Origin: Amycolatopsis balhimycina FH 1894 | Lineage (GTDB): Bacteria > Actinomycetota > Actinomycetes > Mycobacteriales > Pseudonocardiaceae | Assembly (NCBI RefSeq): GCF_000384295.1 | Contig: NZ_KB913037.1 | Location: 7,875,533-7,939,532, forward strand | Length of the DNA: 64,000 bases | Direction of reading: 5' to 3' | In this document: positions 27,492-36,477 of the stretch, one piece after another | How the letters are laid out: each line of letters begins with the position of its first letter | Position numbering within the stretch: the first letter of the stretch is position 1 | Program-made: the position numbers and the translations under genes | Notes under the pieces: model-generated | What the model was told of the DNA's origin: nothing | Seen by the model: the letters and a program-made list of their open reading frames with translations, nothing else | Databases searched by the model: none

Positions 27492-28328
27492 ATGCGCAGA
27501 ACCGGGATCGTGCTCGCCGTCGTCGCCCTGCTCACCGCGTTCTCGCCGGCGCTGGCCCAGGCCGTCACAGGCTGGACGGAGGTCGGTTCCGACCACGCCA
27601 GGGCCCTCGACGAGAGCCAGGGGCTCGCCACGATCGTGCGCCCGTCGGGCACCACGATCCGCTACACCGGGATCGGCACGATCCCGGCGGACCTGAACTC
27701 CCAGGGCTGGAACCACGTCGGCGACCCGGGCTCGGCCCAGGGCTGGTACGTCGAGCCCTACCAGCGTGACGACCGCGGCGCGAAGCTCTTCCGCGTCCAG
27801 GCCCCGGACGGCTCGTGGACGAACTACAAGCACAACCTCGAGTCGTGGGAAGCGAACAACAACTCCTTCGCCGCCGTGTCGCCGGACGCGCGCTGGCTGG
27901 TGGCGGGGGAGTGGGGCACCATGGACCGGCTCCTGGTGCACCCGATGCCGGGCACGGTGTTCACGAACCCGGCCCAGAACCTGCCGTACGTGTCGGCGAT
28001 CCGGCTCGACCACCCGGTCCGCGACGTCCAGGGCTGCGACTTCCAGACCGCGACCCGCCTGCTCTGCGCGTCCGACGACCCGGACGGCAGCCTCTTCGGC
28101 ACCACGAAGCCGCTGCTCCAGGTCGACCTGGCCGGCCCGCTCGCCGGCTCCGACGTCACGGGCCACGTCACCTCGCTGGCCCAGCTCCCGCTGCGCAGCG
28201 GCTGCAGCGGCAACTTCGAGGTCGAGGGCATCGACTTCGACGAACGCGACGCCACCCTCCGCGTGATCGTGATGTCCCCGAGCATCTGCGTCGTCTTCGA
28301 CAGCATGACCTACCGCTTCCGCCAGTAG
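27492..28328 (+). CDS. secreted protein of unknown function
   Basis: This precursor of 278 residues begins with a signal peptide (MRRTGIVLAVVALLTAFSPA, cleavage probably after LAQA). The mature part is rich in Gly, Asp and aromatic residues with repeated short beta-type segments (GSWTNYKHNLESWEANNNS, PDARWLVAGEWGTMDRLLV) and paired Cys (QGCDF, LLCAS, SGCSGNF, PSICVV), suggesting an extracellular beta-propeller-like fold with disulfides. No family is recognised. It stands alone between two terminator-like palindromes. Confidence 0.75.
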   Translation: MRRTGIVLAVVALLTAFSPALAQAVTGWTEVGSDHARALDESQGLATIVRPSGTTIRYTGIGTIPADLNSQGWNHVGDPGSAQGWYVEPYQRDDRGAKLFRVQAPDGSWTNYKHNLESWEANNNSFAAVSPDARWLVAGEWGTMDRLLVHPMPGTVFTNPAQNLPYVSAIRLDHPVRDVQGCDFQTATRLLCASDDPDGSLFGTTKPLLQVDLAGPLAGSDVTGHVTSLAQLPLRSGCSGNFEVEGIDFDERDATLRVIVMSPSICVVFDSMTYRFRQ

Positions 28329-28411
28329 CCGGATCTCGCGTGATCAAGCCCGTGACTCACGTGATGGGGGCCGTAACTCGCCAGTTACGGCCCCCATCAC
28401 GCGAGATCCGG
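28329..28411. terminator. compound palindrome between the secreted protein and the RND transporter
   Basis: The inner hairpin has perfect 16-base arms (GATGGGGGCCGTAACT, 28363-28378 and 28383-28398) with a 4-base loop. The outer 16-base arms (28329-28344 and 28396-28411; CCGGATCTCGCGTGAT) extend it, leaving 18 bases unpaired on the left. It lies directly after the secreted-protein stop. A further copy of ATCACGCGAG (28417-28426) overlaps the RND stop codon. Confidence 0.72.
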
Positions 28412-28417
28412 TTCAAA

Positions 28418-31400
28418 TCACGCGAGTTCCGGGTTGAGGGACTCGGACTCCGGGGCCTGTGCCGGGGTCCGGCGGGCCTCGCGGCGGGCTTTCCGGCGTT
28501 CCTTGCGGGTCTCGACCATCGTGTAGAGGGTCGGGACCAGGACCAGGGTCAGCAGCGTCGAGCTGACCAGGCCGCCGATCACCACGATCGCCAGGGGCTG
28601 GCCGATGAACCCGCCCTGGCCGGTGATGCCGAGCGCCATCGGGACCAGCGCGAAGATCGTCGCCGCCGCGGTCATCAGGATCGGCCGCAGCCGGCGCCGG
28701 CCGCCTTCGGTGACGGCGTCGGCGACGCTCATCCCGTCGGCGCGGTACTGGTTGATCAGGTCGATCAGCACGATCGCGTTGGTCACGACGATGCCGACCA
28801 GCATCAGCATGCCGATCAGTGACGGCAGGCCGAGCGCGGTGCCGGTGGCCAGCAGCAGCCCGATCGCGCCGGTCGCCGCGAACGGGATCGACACCAGCAG
28901 GATCAGCGGCTGGATCAGGCTCCGGAACGTCGCCACCATGATCAGGAACACGATCGCGATGGCCGCCAGCAGCGCCAGGAACAGGTTCGAGAACGCATCC
29001 TGCTGGTCCTGGCTGACGCCGCCGAGCGAGTACGCCGCGCCACCGGTGAAGGTCAGTCCGTCCAATTTGGACTTGATGTCCGCGGTGGTCTTGCTCAGGT
29101 TGTCGCCGGTGTTCTTGGCGGTCACCGTGGTGCTCAGGTCACCGCCGGTGCGGTGCACCGAAGCCGGGCCGTCCACAGTGGACACCTTCGCCACCTCGTC
29201 GAGCCGGACGACGCCGCCAGGGCCCGGGATCGGGAGGCCCTTCACCTGCTCGACCGTCGCCGGGGCGGTGCCGGCGCGCAGGACGATGTCCGTGCGCTGC
29301 CCGCCGACCGGCAGCTGCGTCACCGTGCGGCCGGCGATCGCCTGGTTGGCGACCTGCCCGATGGTGCTCGCCGACAGCCCGCGCGCGGCAGCCGCGGCGT
29401 CGTCCACCTCGACCTGCACCCGCGGCGAGCCGACGCTCAGGTCGCTCGAAACCTCGGTCAGCCCGGACACCCCGCGCAGCGCCTGCACCACCTGGTCGGA
29501 CGCCGGCTTCAGCGCGGCCTCCGACGGCGCGGTGACCGTCACCGAGACCTGGTCGGAGTTGAAGCCGGACGCGTCCGCGCCGATCTTGACCTCGCCCAGC
29601 TCGGGCCGCGACGTCAGCTTCCCGCGCAGGCGGTCCGACAGGGCATTGAGATCGGTGTCCTTGGCGACCGTGACGGAGATGCTCGTGTTGGTCCCGCCGC
29701 CGAAGCCGAACGTGCCACCGCCGCCGATGCTGACCTGGTAGGTCCGCACCGCGGGCTCGGCCGCGAGGGCCTGCTCGACGGCCGTGGCCGCCTTTTCCTT
29801 CGCCTCGACGCTGGTGCCGGCCGGCAGCTTCTGCGTCATGTTCAGCGTCGTCCCGCCGGACTGGTCGAGGAAGTTCGTGTTGAGCCGCGTCGCGAGCCCG
29901 ACCGTGCCCGCGAAGATCAGCAGCGCCAGCAGCACGACGGTCAGCCGCCGCCGCGTCGCGAACCGGATCACCGGCAGGTAGGCCCGCTGCAGGAGGCCGC
30001 GGCGTTCCTTCTCGACGGCCGCCTCGCGCGCCCGCTCGGCTTCGACGGCGTCCGACGGCACCGCCGGCGGCTTCAGGAACCAGTACGCCAGCACGGGAAC
30101 CACGGTCAGCGACACGAGCAGCGACGCCAGCAGCGCCACCGTGACGGTGATCGCGAACGGCGAGAACAGCTCGCCCACGAACCCGCCGACGAACGCGATC
30201 GGCAGGAACACCGCGACGGTCGTCAGCGTCGACGAAGTGACCGCGCCGGCCACCTCGCGGACGCCGTCGAGCACCGCCCGTTGTTTCTCTTCGCCGTAGG
30301 CCAGATGCCGTTTGATGTTCTCCAGCACCACGATCGAGTCGTCGACCACCCGGCCGATCGCGATGGTCAGCGCGCCGAGGGTGAGCAGGTTGAGCGACAG
30401 GTCGCCGGTCCACAGCGCCAGCAGCGCGACGACCACCGACAACGGGATCGACACCGCGGTCACCAGCGTCGAGCGCACCGACAGCAGGAACAGCAGGATG
30501 ACGACGACGGCGAACGCCAGCCCGAGCAGGCCTTCGGTGGTCAGGCCGCTGATCGCGTCCTTCACCGGAGTGCCCTGGTCGAACACGACGCTCATCTCGG
30601 CGCCGGTCTTCTTCGCCAGCTCCGGCAGCTTGTCCCGGACCGCGTCGGAGATCGCGACCGCGTTCCCGTTGTCCACCATGGTGATCGACAGGCCGAGGCT
30701 CGCCTTGCCGTTGGTGCGCGTGATCGACGCCGGGGGCGCGAACCCGGCCTGGACGTCGGCCACGTCACCCAGCTTCACCGGCCCGCGCGCCGGCCCGCCC
30801 GCCCGCGCGGCCGCACTCGGTGTCAGGTAGAGGTTGCGGAGAGTGTCCACAGTGGTCTGCCCGCCGCCGACCTGGACGGACAGCGTCTTGCCGCCTTCGG
30901 TCAGCGTGCCGGCCGGCACGGCGGCGCCGGCGGTCTGCAGCGTCGTGGCGATCGACGCCGGGTCGACGCCCCCGGCGGCCAGCTTCGCGTAGTCGAGCGT
31001 GATCGTGACGCGCGGCTGCTGCACCCCGGTGACGGTCACGGTGCGGACGCCCTCGATCTTCCGCAGCTCCGGCGCGACCTGGTCGGTCAGCGCGGGCGCG
31101 AGCGCCTGCGGATCTCCCGTGGTGCCCGCGGCGACCAGCGCCACCGGCAGGTCGTCGGTGCTGCCCGCGGACACGGCGGGCTCGGAGTTCTGCGGCAGCC
31201 GGGGCCGGACCTGGTTCACCACCTGCTGGATCTGCGAGACGGCGGCGTCGATGTCCGTGCCGAACGCGAACTTCGCGACGACCCGCGAAACGCCGTCCGA
31301 CGACGTCGACGTGACCTGCTCCAGGCCCTTCAAGCCCTGCAGGCCGCCCTCGAGGGGCTCGCTGACCTGCCGGTCGACCGCGTCCGGCGACGCGCCGGGG

Positions 31401-31555
31401 TACGCGGTGACGATCTGCGCCTGCGGGAACTGCAGCGACGGGAACAGCTGCTGTTTGAGCTGCGGCAGCGCGAACGCGCCGAAGCCGACGATCACGAGCG
31501 CGAGCAGCCCGATCAGGCTTCGGTTGCGCAGGCTCAATCTGGCCAGCACGGACAT
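28418..31555 (-). CDS. RND-family efflux transporter (AcrB/SwrC-like)
   Basis: This protein of 1045 residues has the internal duplication of HAE-type RND pumps: one N-terminal helix, a large outer loop (about residues 30-330), a block of helices, a second large loop (about 560-860), and a final helix block. The proton-relay Asp pair is present in GRVVDDSIVVLENIKRHL. The early segment FPSLQFPQAQIVTAYPGASP is typical. It would extrude lipophilic compounds by proton antiport. No membrane-fusion protein or outer channel is adjacent, as in Bacillus SwrC. The C-terminus is charged (RKERRKARREARR). The substrate is unknown. Confidence 0.9.
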   Translation of the reverse strand: MSVLARLSLRNRSLIGLLALVIVGFGAFALPQLKQQLFPSLQFPQAQIVTAYPGASPDAVDRQVSEPLEGGLQGLKGLEQVTSTSSDGVSRVVAKFAFGTDIDAAVSQIQQVVNQVRPRLPQNSEPAVSAGSTDDLPVALVAAGTTGDPQALAPALTDQVAPELRKIEGVRTVTVTGVQQPRVTITLDYAKLAAGGVDPASIATTLQTAGAAVPAGTLTEGGKTLSVQVGGGQTTVDTLRNLYLTPSAAARAGGPARGPVKLGDVADVQAGFAPPASITRTNGKASLGLSITMVDNGNAVAISDAVRDKLPELAKKTGAEMSVVFDQGTPVKDAISGLTTEGLLGLAFAVVVILLFLLSVRSTLVTAVSIPLSVVVALLALWTGDLSLNLLTLGALTIAIGRVVDDSIVVLENIKRHLAYGEEKQRAVLDGVREVAGAVTSSTLTTVAVFLPIAFVGGFVGELFSPFAITVTVALLASLLVSLTVVPVLAYWFLKPPAVPSDAVEAERAREAAVEKERRGLLQRAYLPVIRFATRRRLTVVLLALLIFAGTVGLATRLNTNFLDQSGGTTLNMTQKLPAGTSVEAKEKAATAVEQALAAEPAVRTYQVSIGGGGTFGFGGGTNTSISVTVAKDTDLNALSDRLRGKLTSRPELGEVKIGADASGFNSDQVSVTVTAPSEAALKPASDQVVQALRGVSGLTEVSSDLSVGSPRVQVEVDDAAAAARGLSASTIGQVANQAIAGRTVTQLPVGGQRTDIVLRAGTAPATVEQVKGLPIPGPGGVVRLDEVAKVSTVDGPASVHRTGGDLSTTVTAKNTGDNLSKTTADIKSKLDGLTFTGGAAYSLGGVSQDQQDAFSNLFLALLAAIAIVFLIMVATFRSLIQPLILLVSIPFAATGAIGLLLATGTALGLPSLIGMLMLVGIVVTNAIVLIDLINQYRADGMSVADAVTEGGRRRLRPILMTAAATIFALVPMALGITGQGGFIGQPLAIVVIGGLVSSTLLTLVLVPTLYTMVETRKERRKARREARRTPAQAPESESLNPELA

Positions 31556-31642
31556 GACGTGGAACCCCCTCGGAAACGACGCGGCGACTGGTGCCTGCGT
31601 CAGTGACGGAGAGAGCTTTTCACGACGTTGCTGAGGAGCGAC

Positions 31643-32797
31643 TCAGTCTGAGGGTGGATTCCGGGTCGTCCCTTCGGTGGACCCGCGACCCTGGGCAGCG
31701 CTCGGTGCCGGTTCCGGCGCGCTGGGTGACGATTCGTCCTCTTCGGACGGCGGGGCGGTCTCGGCACCGTGGGGGGAGACGTCTTCGGTGCGCGGGCGCC
31801 GCAGTGGCGTGGTCGAGCGTTCCCACAGCTTGCGGCCCTCTTCCGAGCGCAGCCGCTCGGCGGCGCGTTCCATCTCCAGCCGCCGCCACTTGCGCCGCTG
31901 CCGCCGGGTCGCCTTGGCCGGCCACAGCTCCTGGATCGCGCTGTTGAAGTAGGCGCCGCCGACCACGGCCAGCCCGATGAAGAACATCAGCAGCAGGAAC
32001 GCGATCGGCGCCGCGAGCGCGCCGTAGGTGTAGCCGGTCTTGGTGATCCAGTTCAGGTAGACGCGCAGGCCGACCGAGGACAGCAGGAACACGACCATGG
32101 CGAGCACCGCGCCGGGCAGCCCGCGGTGCCACGGCAGCTTCCGCGGCAGGGCGAGCTTGTACAGCGTGGTCAGCGCGAGGGTGATCATCGCGCCGAGGGC
32201 GGGGAAGTACAGCCTGCTCACCCACGACGTCACGGTCGGGCGCCAGGCCGTCGGGAAGAACTCCGGCAGCAGGTCGGGGCCGATCGCCAGCAGCGGCAGC
32301 CCGACCACGAGGATCACCAGGCCGCACAGGTACAGCAGGAGCGCGAAGATCCGCTGCCAGACGTCGTTGCGGACGCCGTACTGGTCGTGCGCGACGGTGA
32401 TCGCGTCCACGAACGACGACATCGCCGACGAACCCGCCCACAGCGAGATCAGGAAGCCGACCGAGACGATCTCGCCCTTGCCGACGGTGAGGATGCTGTT
32501 CACCGTCGGCTCGATGATGTCCTGGACGGCGTTGGCGCTGAACACCGTCCGGCAGAAGCCGATGATCCGGTCGTGCACCGCGGTGACCACGTCCTGGCCG
32601 AACCACTCGCCGACGAAGCCCAGGCTGCCGAGCAGGCCGAGCAGCAGCGGCGGCAGGGACAGCGTCTGCCAGAAGGCCGCCTCCGCGGCTTCGGAGAAGA
32701 CGTTGCCCTCCCACGCCTTGGCGAACGTGCGCGTGAGAAGACGCCACGGCCCCTTGCGGGCCACCTTCGTCGCTCCGGACGGCTGCACCTCACCCAT
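31643..32797 (-). CDS. YihY/BrkB family membrane protein with charged C-terminal tail
   Basis: This membrane protein of about 384 residues has roughly six hydrophobic segments. The family pattern is seen in FSEAAEAAFWQTLSLPPLLL and GFLISLWAGSSAMSSFVDAI. After the last helix (near residue 285) there is a long basic then acidic/proline tail (RRQRRKWRRLEMERAAERLR, then SEEDESSPSAPEPAPSAA) that is probably cytoplasmic and disordered. The ATG at 32797 is preferred; another ATG 21 bases upstream is in frame. Function of the family is unsettled. It is unlike the paralogue at 3625 beyond the core fold. Confidence 0.82.
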   Translation of the reverse strand: MGEVQPSGATKVARKGPWRLLTRTFAKAWEGNVFSEAAEAAFWQTLSLPPLLLGLLGSLGFVGEWFGQDVVTAVHDRIIGFCRTVFSANAVQDIIEPTVNSILTVGKGEIVSVGFLISLWAGSSAMSSFVDAITVAHDQYGVRNDVWQRIFALLLYLCGLVILVVGLPLLAIGPDLLPEFFPTAWRPTVTSWVSRLYFPALGAMITLALTTLYKLALPRKLPWHRGLPGAVLAMVVFLLSSVGLRVYLNWITKTGYTYGALAAPIAFLLLMFFIGLAVVGGAYFNSAIQELWPAKATRRQRRKWRRLEMERAAERLRSEEGRKLWERSTTPLRRPRTEDVSPHGAETAPPSEEDESSPSAPEPAPSAAQGRGSTEGTTRNPPSD

Positions 32798-32925
32798 GAC
32801 GTGTCCAGCATGGTCCATCGGTGCTGATTTGGCTCGTCACACCCCCTGCGGCCGGGCGTGTCGGCGGGCATCACCCGTGCCGGTGCCGGGAACTGTCGGA
32901 CCCGGCCGGTAGACTCGCTCCAGTG

Positions 32926-32975
32926 CCCTCACCGCAGTCACCGACACCGAAGTCGGTACCACAGTGAGGGTTTTT
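32926..32975 (+). terminator. terminator-like hairpin in the leader of the helicase gene
   Basis: CCCTCAC (32926-32932) pairs with GTGAGGG (32964-32970), with a nested ACCGAC/GTCGGT stem (32940-32945 and 32952-32957), followed directly by five T. It lies 60 bases upstream of the helicase start and after the divergent yihY gene, so it is placed like an attenuator. No leader peptide or ligand domain is recognised. Confidence 0.5.
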
Positions 32976-33034
32976 GCACGTCACAGCCGCACGTCAAAGC
33001 ACTTGAGGCAGTTGAGCGAGGGGGAGGACCGGCG

Positions 33035-34771
33035 ATGACGGAGACGCAGCTCGGGGCACCTCCCGCGGAGAAGGACTCGACCGCGCGCCCGCTGCGGGCC
33101 TGGCAGCGGCGGGCGCTCACCAAGTACCTGACGCAGCGGCCCAAGGACTTCCTCGCGGTGGCGACGCCGGGGGCCGGCAAGACGGTGTTCGGCCTGCGGA
33201 TCGCCGCGGAGCTGCTCAGCGACCGCACGATCGAGGCGGTCACCATCGTCACCCCGACCGAGCACCTCAAGCACCAGTGGGCGGCTGCGGCGGCCGCGGC
33301 CGGCATCGCCATCGACTCGAACTTCCGCAACACCACCGGCGTCACGTCGTCGGACTACAACGGTGTCGCCCTGACGTACGCGCAGGTCGCGGCACACCCG
33401 ACGTTGCACCGGGTCCGTACCGAGAACCGCAAGACGCTGGTGATCCTCGACGAGATCCACCACGGCGGCGACGCGAAGTCGTGGGGCGACGCGATCCGCG
33501 AGGCCTTCACCCCGGCCGTGCGGCGCCTGTCGCTGACCGGGACACCGTTCCGGTCCGACGACTCGGCCATCCCGTTCGTCACCTACGAGCCGGACGCGGG
33601 CGGGTTCCAGCGCAGCAAGGCCGACCACTCGTACGGCTACGCGGACGCGCTGGCCGACGGCGTGGTCCGGCCGGTCGTCTTCCTGGCGTACTCGGGCGAG
33701 GCCTCCTGGCGTACGAGCGCGGGGGAGGAGTTCACCGCGCGGCTCGGCGAGCCGCTGACCGCGGAGCAGAACGCCCGGGCGTGGCGCACGGCGCTCGACC
33801 CGTCGGGCGAGTGGATCCCGGCGGTGCTGCAGGCCGCCGACACGCGGTTGTCGCAGGTCCGCCAGAGCGTGCCGGACGCGGGTGGCCTGGTGATCGCGAC
33901 GGACCAGGAGTCGGCGCGGGCGTACGCGAAGATCCTGGAACGCCTCTCGGGCGAGATGCCGACACTGGTGCTCTCGGACGACCCGAAGGCCTCGGGGCGG
34001 ATCAAGGAGTTCTCCGAGACGAACGAGCGCTGGATCGTGGCGGTCCGGATGGTCTCCGAAGGCGTCGACGTCCCGCGCCTGGCGGTGGGCGTGTACGCGA
34101 CCAGCGCGTCGACCCCGCTGTTCTTCGCCCAGGCGATCGGCCGGTACGTGCGGGCGCGCAAGAAGGGCGAGACGGCGAGCGTGTTCCTGCCGTCGGTGCC
34201 GGTGCTGCTGGAGCTGGCCAGCGAGCTGGAGGCGCAGCGCGACCACGTGCTCGGCAAGCCGCACCGGGAGAAGGAAGGCTGGGAGGACGAGCTCCTCGCC
34301 CAGGCCAACCGCACCGAGGACGAGCCGGGCGAAGAGGAGAAGGCGTTCACGTCGCTGGGCGCCTCGGCCGAGCTCGACCAGGTCATCTACGACGGCAACT
34401 CGTTCGGCACGGCGGTGTTCTCAGGCTCCGACGAGGAGCAGGAGTACCTGGGCCTGCCGGGGCTCCTGGAGCCGGACCAGGTCCGGGCCCTGCTGCGCAA
34501 GCGGCAGGCGGAGCAGGTCGCGGACGAGAAGCGCCGCAAGCCCGCGAAGGAGGAGCCGGCGCAGCAGCCGGTCCGCTCCCAGTCGGTGAGCGAGCGGCTC
34601 GGGGCGTTGCGCAAGGAGCTGAACGCGCTGGTCGGCATGTACCACCACCGCACGAAGAAGCCGCACGGCGCGATCCACAACGAGCTGCGGCGGGTCTGTG
34701 GGGGACCGGTGACCGCGATGGCGACCGTCGAGCAGCTGGAAGAGCGGATCGTGACGCTGCGGTCCTGGTGA
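33035..34771 (+). CDS. DEAD/DEAH-box helicase (XPB/SSL2-like superfamily II)
   Basis: This superfamily 2 helicase has 578 residues. Motif I is ATPGAGKT (about residues 47-54), motif II ILDEIHHG, motif III LTGTPFRSD, and motif VI FAQAIGRYVRARKKGE. The C-terminal third is rich in Glu and Lys (LLRKRQAEQVADEKRRK) and ends with a small helical domain (LNALVGMYHHRTKKPHGAIH). The protein is widespread in actinobacteria and resembles type III restriction and XPB-like helicases; a DNA repair or RNA role is possible. GGGGAGG lies 7 bases before the ATG. There is no partner methyltransferase, so it is not a restriction system here. Confidence 0.85.
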   Translation: MTETQLGAPPAEKDSTARPLRAWQRRALTKYLTQRPKDFLAVATPGAGKTVFGLRIAAELLSDRTIEAVTIVTPTEHLKHQWAAAAAAAGIAIDSNFRNTTGVTSSDYNGVALTYAQVAAHPTLHRVRTENRKTLVILDEIHHGGDAKSWGDAIREAFTPAVRRLSLTGTPFRSDDSAIPFVTYEPDAGGFQRSKADHSYGYADALADGVVRPVVFLAYSGEASWRTSAGEEFTARLGEPLTAEQNARAWRTALDPSGEWIPAVLQAADTRLSQVRQSVPDAGGLVIATDQESARAYAKILERLSGEMPTLVLSDDPKASGRIKEFSETNERWIVAVRMVSEGVDVPRLAVGVYATSASTPLFFAQAIGRYVRARKKGETASVFLPSVPVLLELASELEAQRDHVLGKPHREKEGWEDELLAQANRTEDEPGEEEKAFTSLGASAELDQVIYDGNSFGTAVFSGSDEEQEYLGLPGLLEPDQVRALLRKRQAEQVADEKRRKPAKEEPAQQPVRSQSVSERLGALRKELNALVGMYHHRTKKPHGAIHNELRRVCGGPVTAMATVEQLEERIVTLRSW

Positions 34772-35143
34772 GGCCGGCCGGTCCCAGCGCTCTGTCGCCC
34801 GGGAGGCTGAAGTTCCGGTGATCACCGTCCGTTCCTGGGACGGCGGGGTCACCGCACCGCCAGGCTTGTGACGCTGCGTATCGCTCTGTCACCGGCGGGC
34901 TGCCTCTTCGTCCTCCGCCGGATGGCCTCGGGGGCACCTCGTCGCCGGAAGTTCGCAAGTCGGCGACCAATCCCGGCGCGGAGCCGTGGATTCGCCACGG
35001 GTTGCGCTCGGTGCACACGACCGGCCTAACGTCACGCCTTGATGAAACCTCGATGTAACTTACCGTGAGTGCTGGCGATCACATCGTCAGTGGACCTACT
35101 CTTTCCGGGCGAGCTTCAGCCTGTGTTGCCGAACCGTGTCCAA

Positions 35144-35173
35144 TTGGTGTCATTTAATCGATCCAGCTATCTT
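35144..35173 (+). promoter_or_regulatory. putative promoter of the sugar ABC operon
   Basis: TTGGTG (35144-35149) and TATCTT (35168-35173) are separated by 18 bases, acceptable for a housekeeping sigma promoter. Transcription would start near 35180, just before the palindromic operator. Confidence 0.45.
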
Positions 35174-35191
35174 CCCCGCAGCCGCTCAGCG

Positions 35192-35218
35192 GCATATGTT
35201 GTCGCCCACAACATATGC
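35192..35218. promoter_or_regulatory. palindromic operator, probable ROK-regulator site
   Basis: Perfect 11-base half-sites GCATATGTTGT (35192-35202) and their complement (35208-35218) flank a 5-base centre. It overlaps the expected transcript start, about 100 bases before the binding-protein gene. The operon ends with a ROK regulator gene, which is the natural candidate to bind here. Confidence 0.55.
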
Positions 35219-35316
35219 GCGACGGTGCGCCGGGCCTCTCCGGATCACCGCCTCGCTGGCCCGAAGCACATGCCGACGGCCGCTCGTCACAATGCTTGGA
35301 TCCGGAAGGAACGAGG

Positions 35317-36453
35317 ATGCGCAGCAGAACCCTTACCCTCCTCGCCGCCACGGTGAGCGTCGGCCTGGTGCTGACCGCCTGCGGTACAAACAGTTCGAAC
35401 AGCGGGGGCACGGGAAGCAACTCCGCTTCCGCGTCCGCCCCGGCCGCCGCCGGCGCCAACGGCAAGGTCGGCGTCATCCTGCCGGAGACCGCCAGCTCGG
35501 CCCGTTGGGAAGCCTTCGACAAGCCGATGCTGCAGGCCGCCCTCGCGGCGCAGGGCTTCGACGCCGACGTCCAGAACGCCCAGGGCGACGCCCAGAAGTT
35601 CGCCACCCTGGCCGACGGCTTCATCAGCTCCGGTGTCAAGGCCCTGATCATCGCCCCGGCCGACCCGGCTGTCGGTGCCTCGGTCGAGGCCAAGGCGAAG
35701 GCCGCGGGCATCCCGGTCATCGACTACGACCGGCCGAGCCTCGGTGGCAGCGCCGAATACTACGTCTCGTTCGACAACGAAAAGGTCGGCCAGCTGCAGG
35801 GCCAGGCCATGGCGGACGCGCTGAAGGACAAGGCGGGCGCGGGTGTCGTCCAGATCGAGGGCGCCCCGACCGACAACAACGCCACGCTGTTCACCAGGGG
35901 CCAGGATTCCGTTCTCGAGCCGCTGTTCACCTCCGGCAAGCTGAAGCGGATCCAGAAGCAGCCGATCAACGACTGGGACAACCAGCTCGGCGGCACGACG
36001 TTCGAGCAGATCTTCACCAACAACGGTGGCAAGGTCGACGGCGTCGTCGCGGCGAACGACGGCCTGGCCGGCGCGGTCATCACCGTCCTCAAGCGGAACG
36101 GCCTCAACGGCAAGATCCCGGTCACCGGCCAGGACGCCACCGCCGACGGCCTGAAGGCGGTCATGCGCGGCGAGCAGTACATGACAGTCTTCAAGCCGAT
36201 CAAGGAAGAGGCCGAAGCGACCGCGAAGCTGGCCGCCGCACTGGTCAAGGGCGACAAGGCCGGGGCCGACGCCATCGCGACCGGCAAGCTGCACGACCCG
36301 AAGAACAACCGCGACATCAAGTCCGTGCTGCTCACGCCGACGACGATCCTGGCGAAGGACATCAAGACCGTCGTGACCCAGGGCTACGTGAAGACGACCG
36401 AGATCTGTGGTGGCGACCTCGCCGCCAAGTGCACCTCGCTCGGCATCTCCTGA
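35317..36453 (+). CDS. xylF: sugar ABC transporter substrate-binding lipoprotein (XylF-like)
   Basis: This lipoprotein has 378 residues. The signal ends with lipobox LTACG (Cys near residue 22), followed by a Ser/Asn/Ala linker, then a type-1 periplasmic binding fold (GVILPETASSARWEAFDKPM, ALIIAPADPAVGASVEAKAK, PVIDYDRPSLGGSAEYYVSF, DGVVAANDGLAGAVITVLKR). Segments such as NDWDNQLGGTTFEQIFTNN are typical of xylose-binding XylF relatives. GGAAGGAACGAGG precedes the ATG. It heads the operon with the ATPase and permease. Xylose is the best guess; another pentose or hexose cannot be excluded. Confidence 0.85.
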   Translation: MRSRTLTLLAATVSVGLVLTACGTNSSNSGGTGSNSASASAPAAAGANGKVGVILPETASSARWEAFDKPMLQAALAAQGFDADVQNAQGDAQKFATLADGFISSGVKALIIAPADPAVGASVEAKAKAAGIPVIDYDRPSLGGSAEYYVSFDNEKVGQLQGQAMADALKDKAGAGVVQIEGAPTDNNATLFTRGQDSVLEPLFTSGKLKRIQKQPINDWDNQLGGTTFEQIFTNNGGKVDGVVAANDGLAGAVITVLKRNGLNGKIPVTGQDATADGLKAVMRGEQYMTVFKPIKEEAEATAKLAAALVKGDKAGADAIATGKLHDPKNNRDIKSVLLTPTTILAKDIKTVVTQGYVKTTEICGGDLAAKCTSLGIS

Positions 36454-36477
36454 GCCCCCGCAACACCCCATGAACAG

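Larger units (their letters stand above)
34772..35316. other. intergenic region upstream of the sugar ABC operon
   Basis: This 545-base stretch has no credible gene. The last 250 bases are clearly more AT-rich and hold the promoter and palindrome described separately. Nothing else was recognised in the first 300 bases. Confidence 0.55.

Noticed and set aside
33035..34771. Restriction or phage-defence system built on the helicase
   Set aside because: The helicase resembles type III restriction and XPB proteins, but no methyltransferase, nuclease or other defence gene is adjacent, and the neighbours are ordinary housekeeping genes.
34772..35100. Possible small gene or tRNA in the gap upstream of the sugar operon
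   Set aside because: No cloverleaf, no ribosome site with a plausible reading frame and no codon pattern typical of the neighbours.
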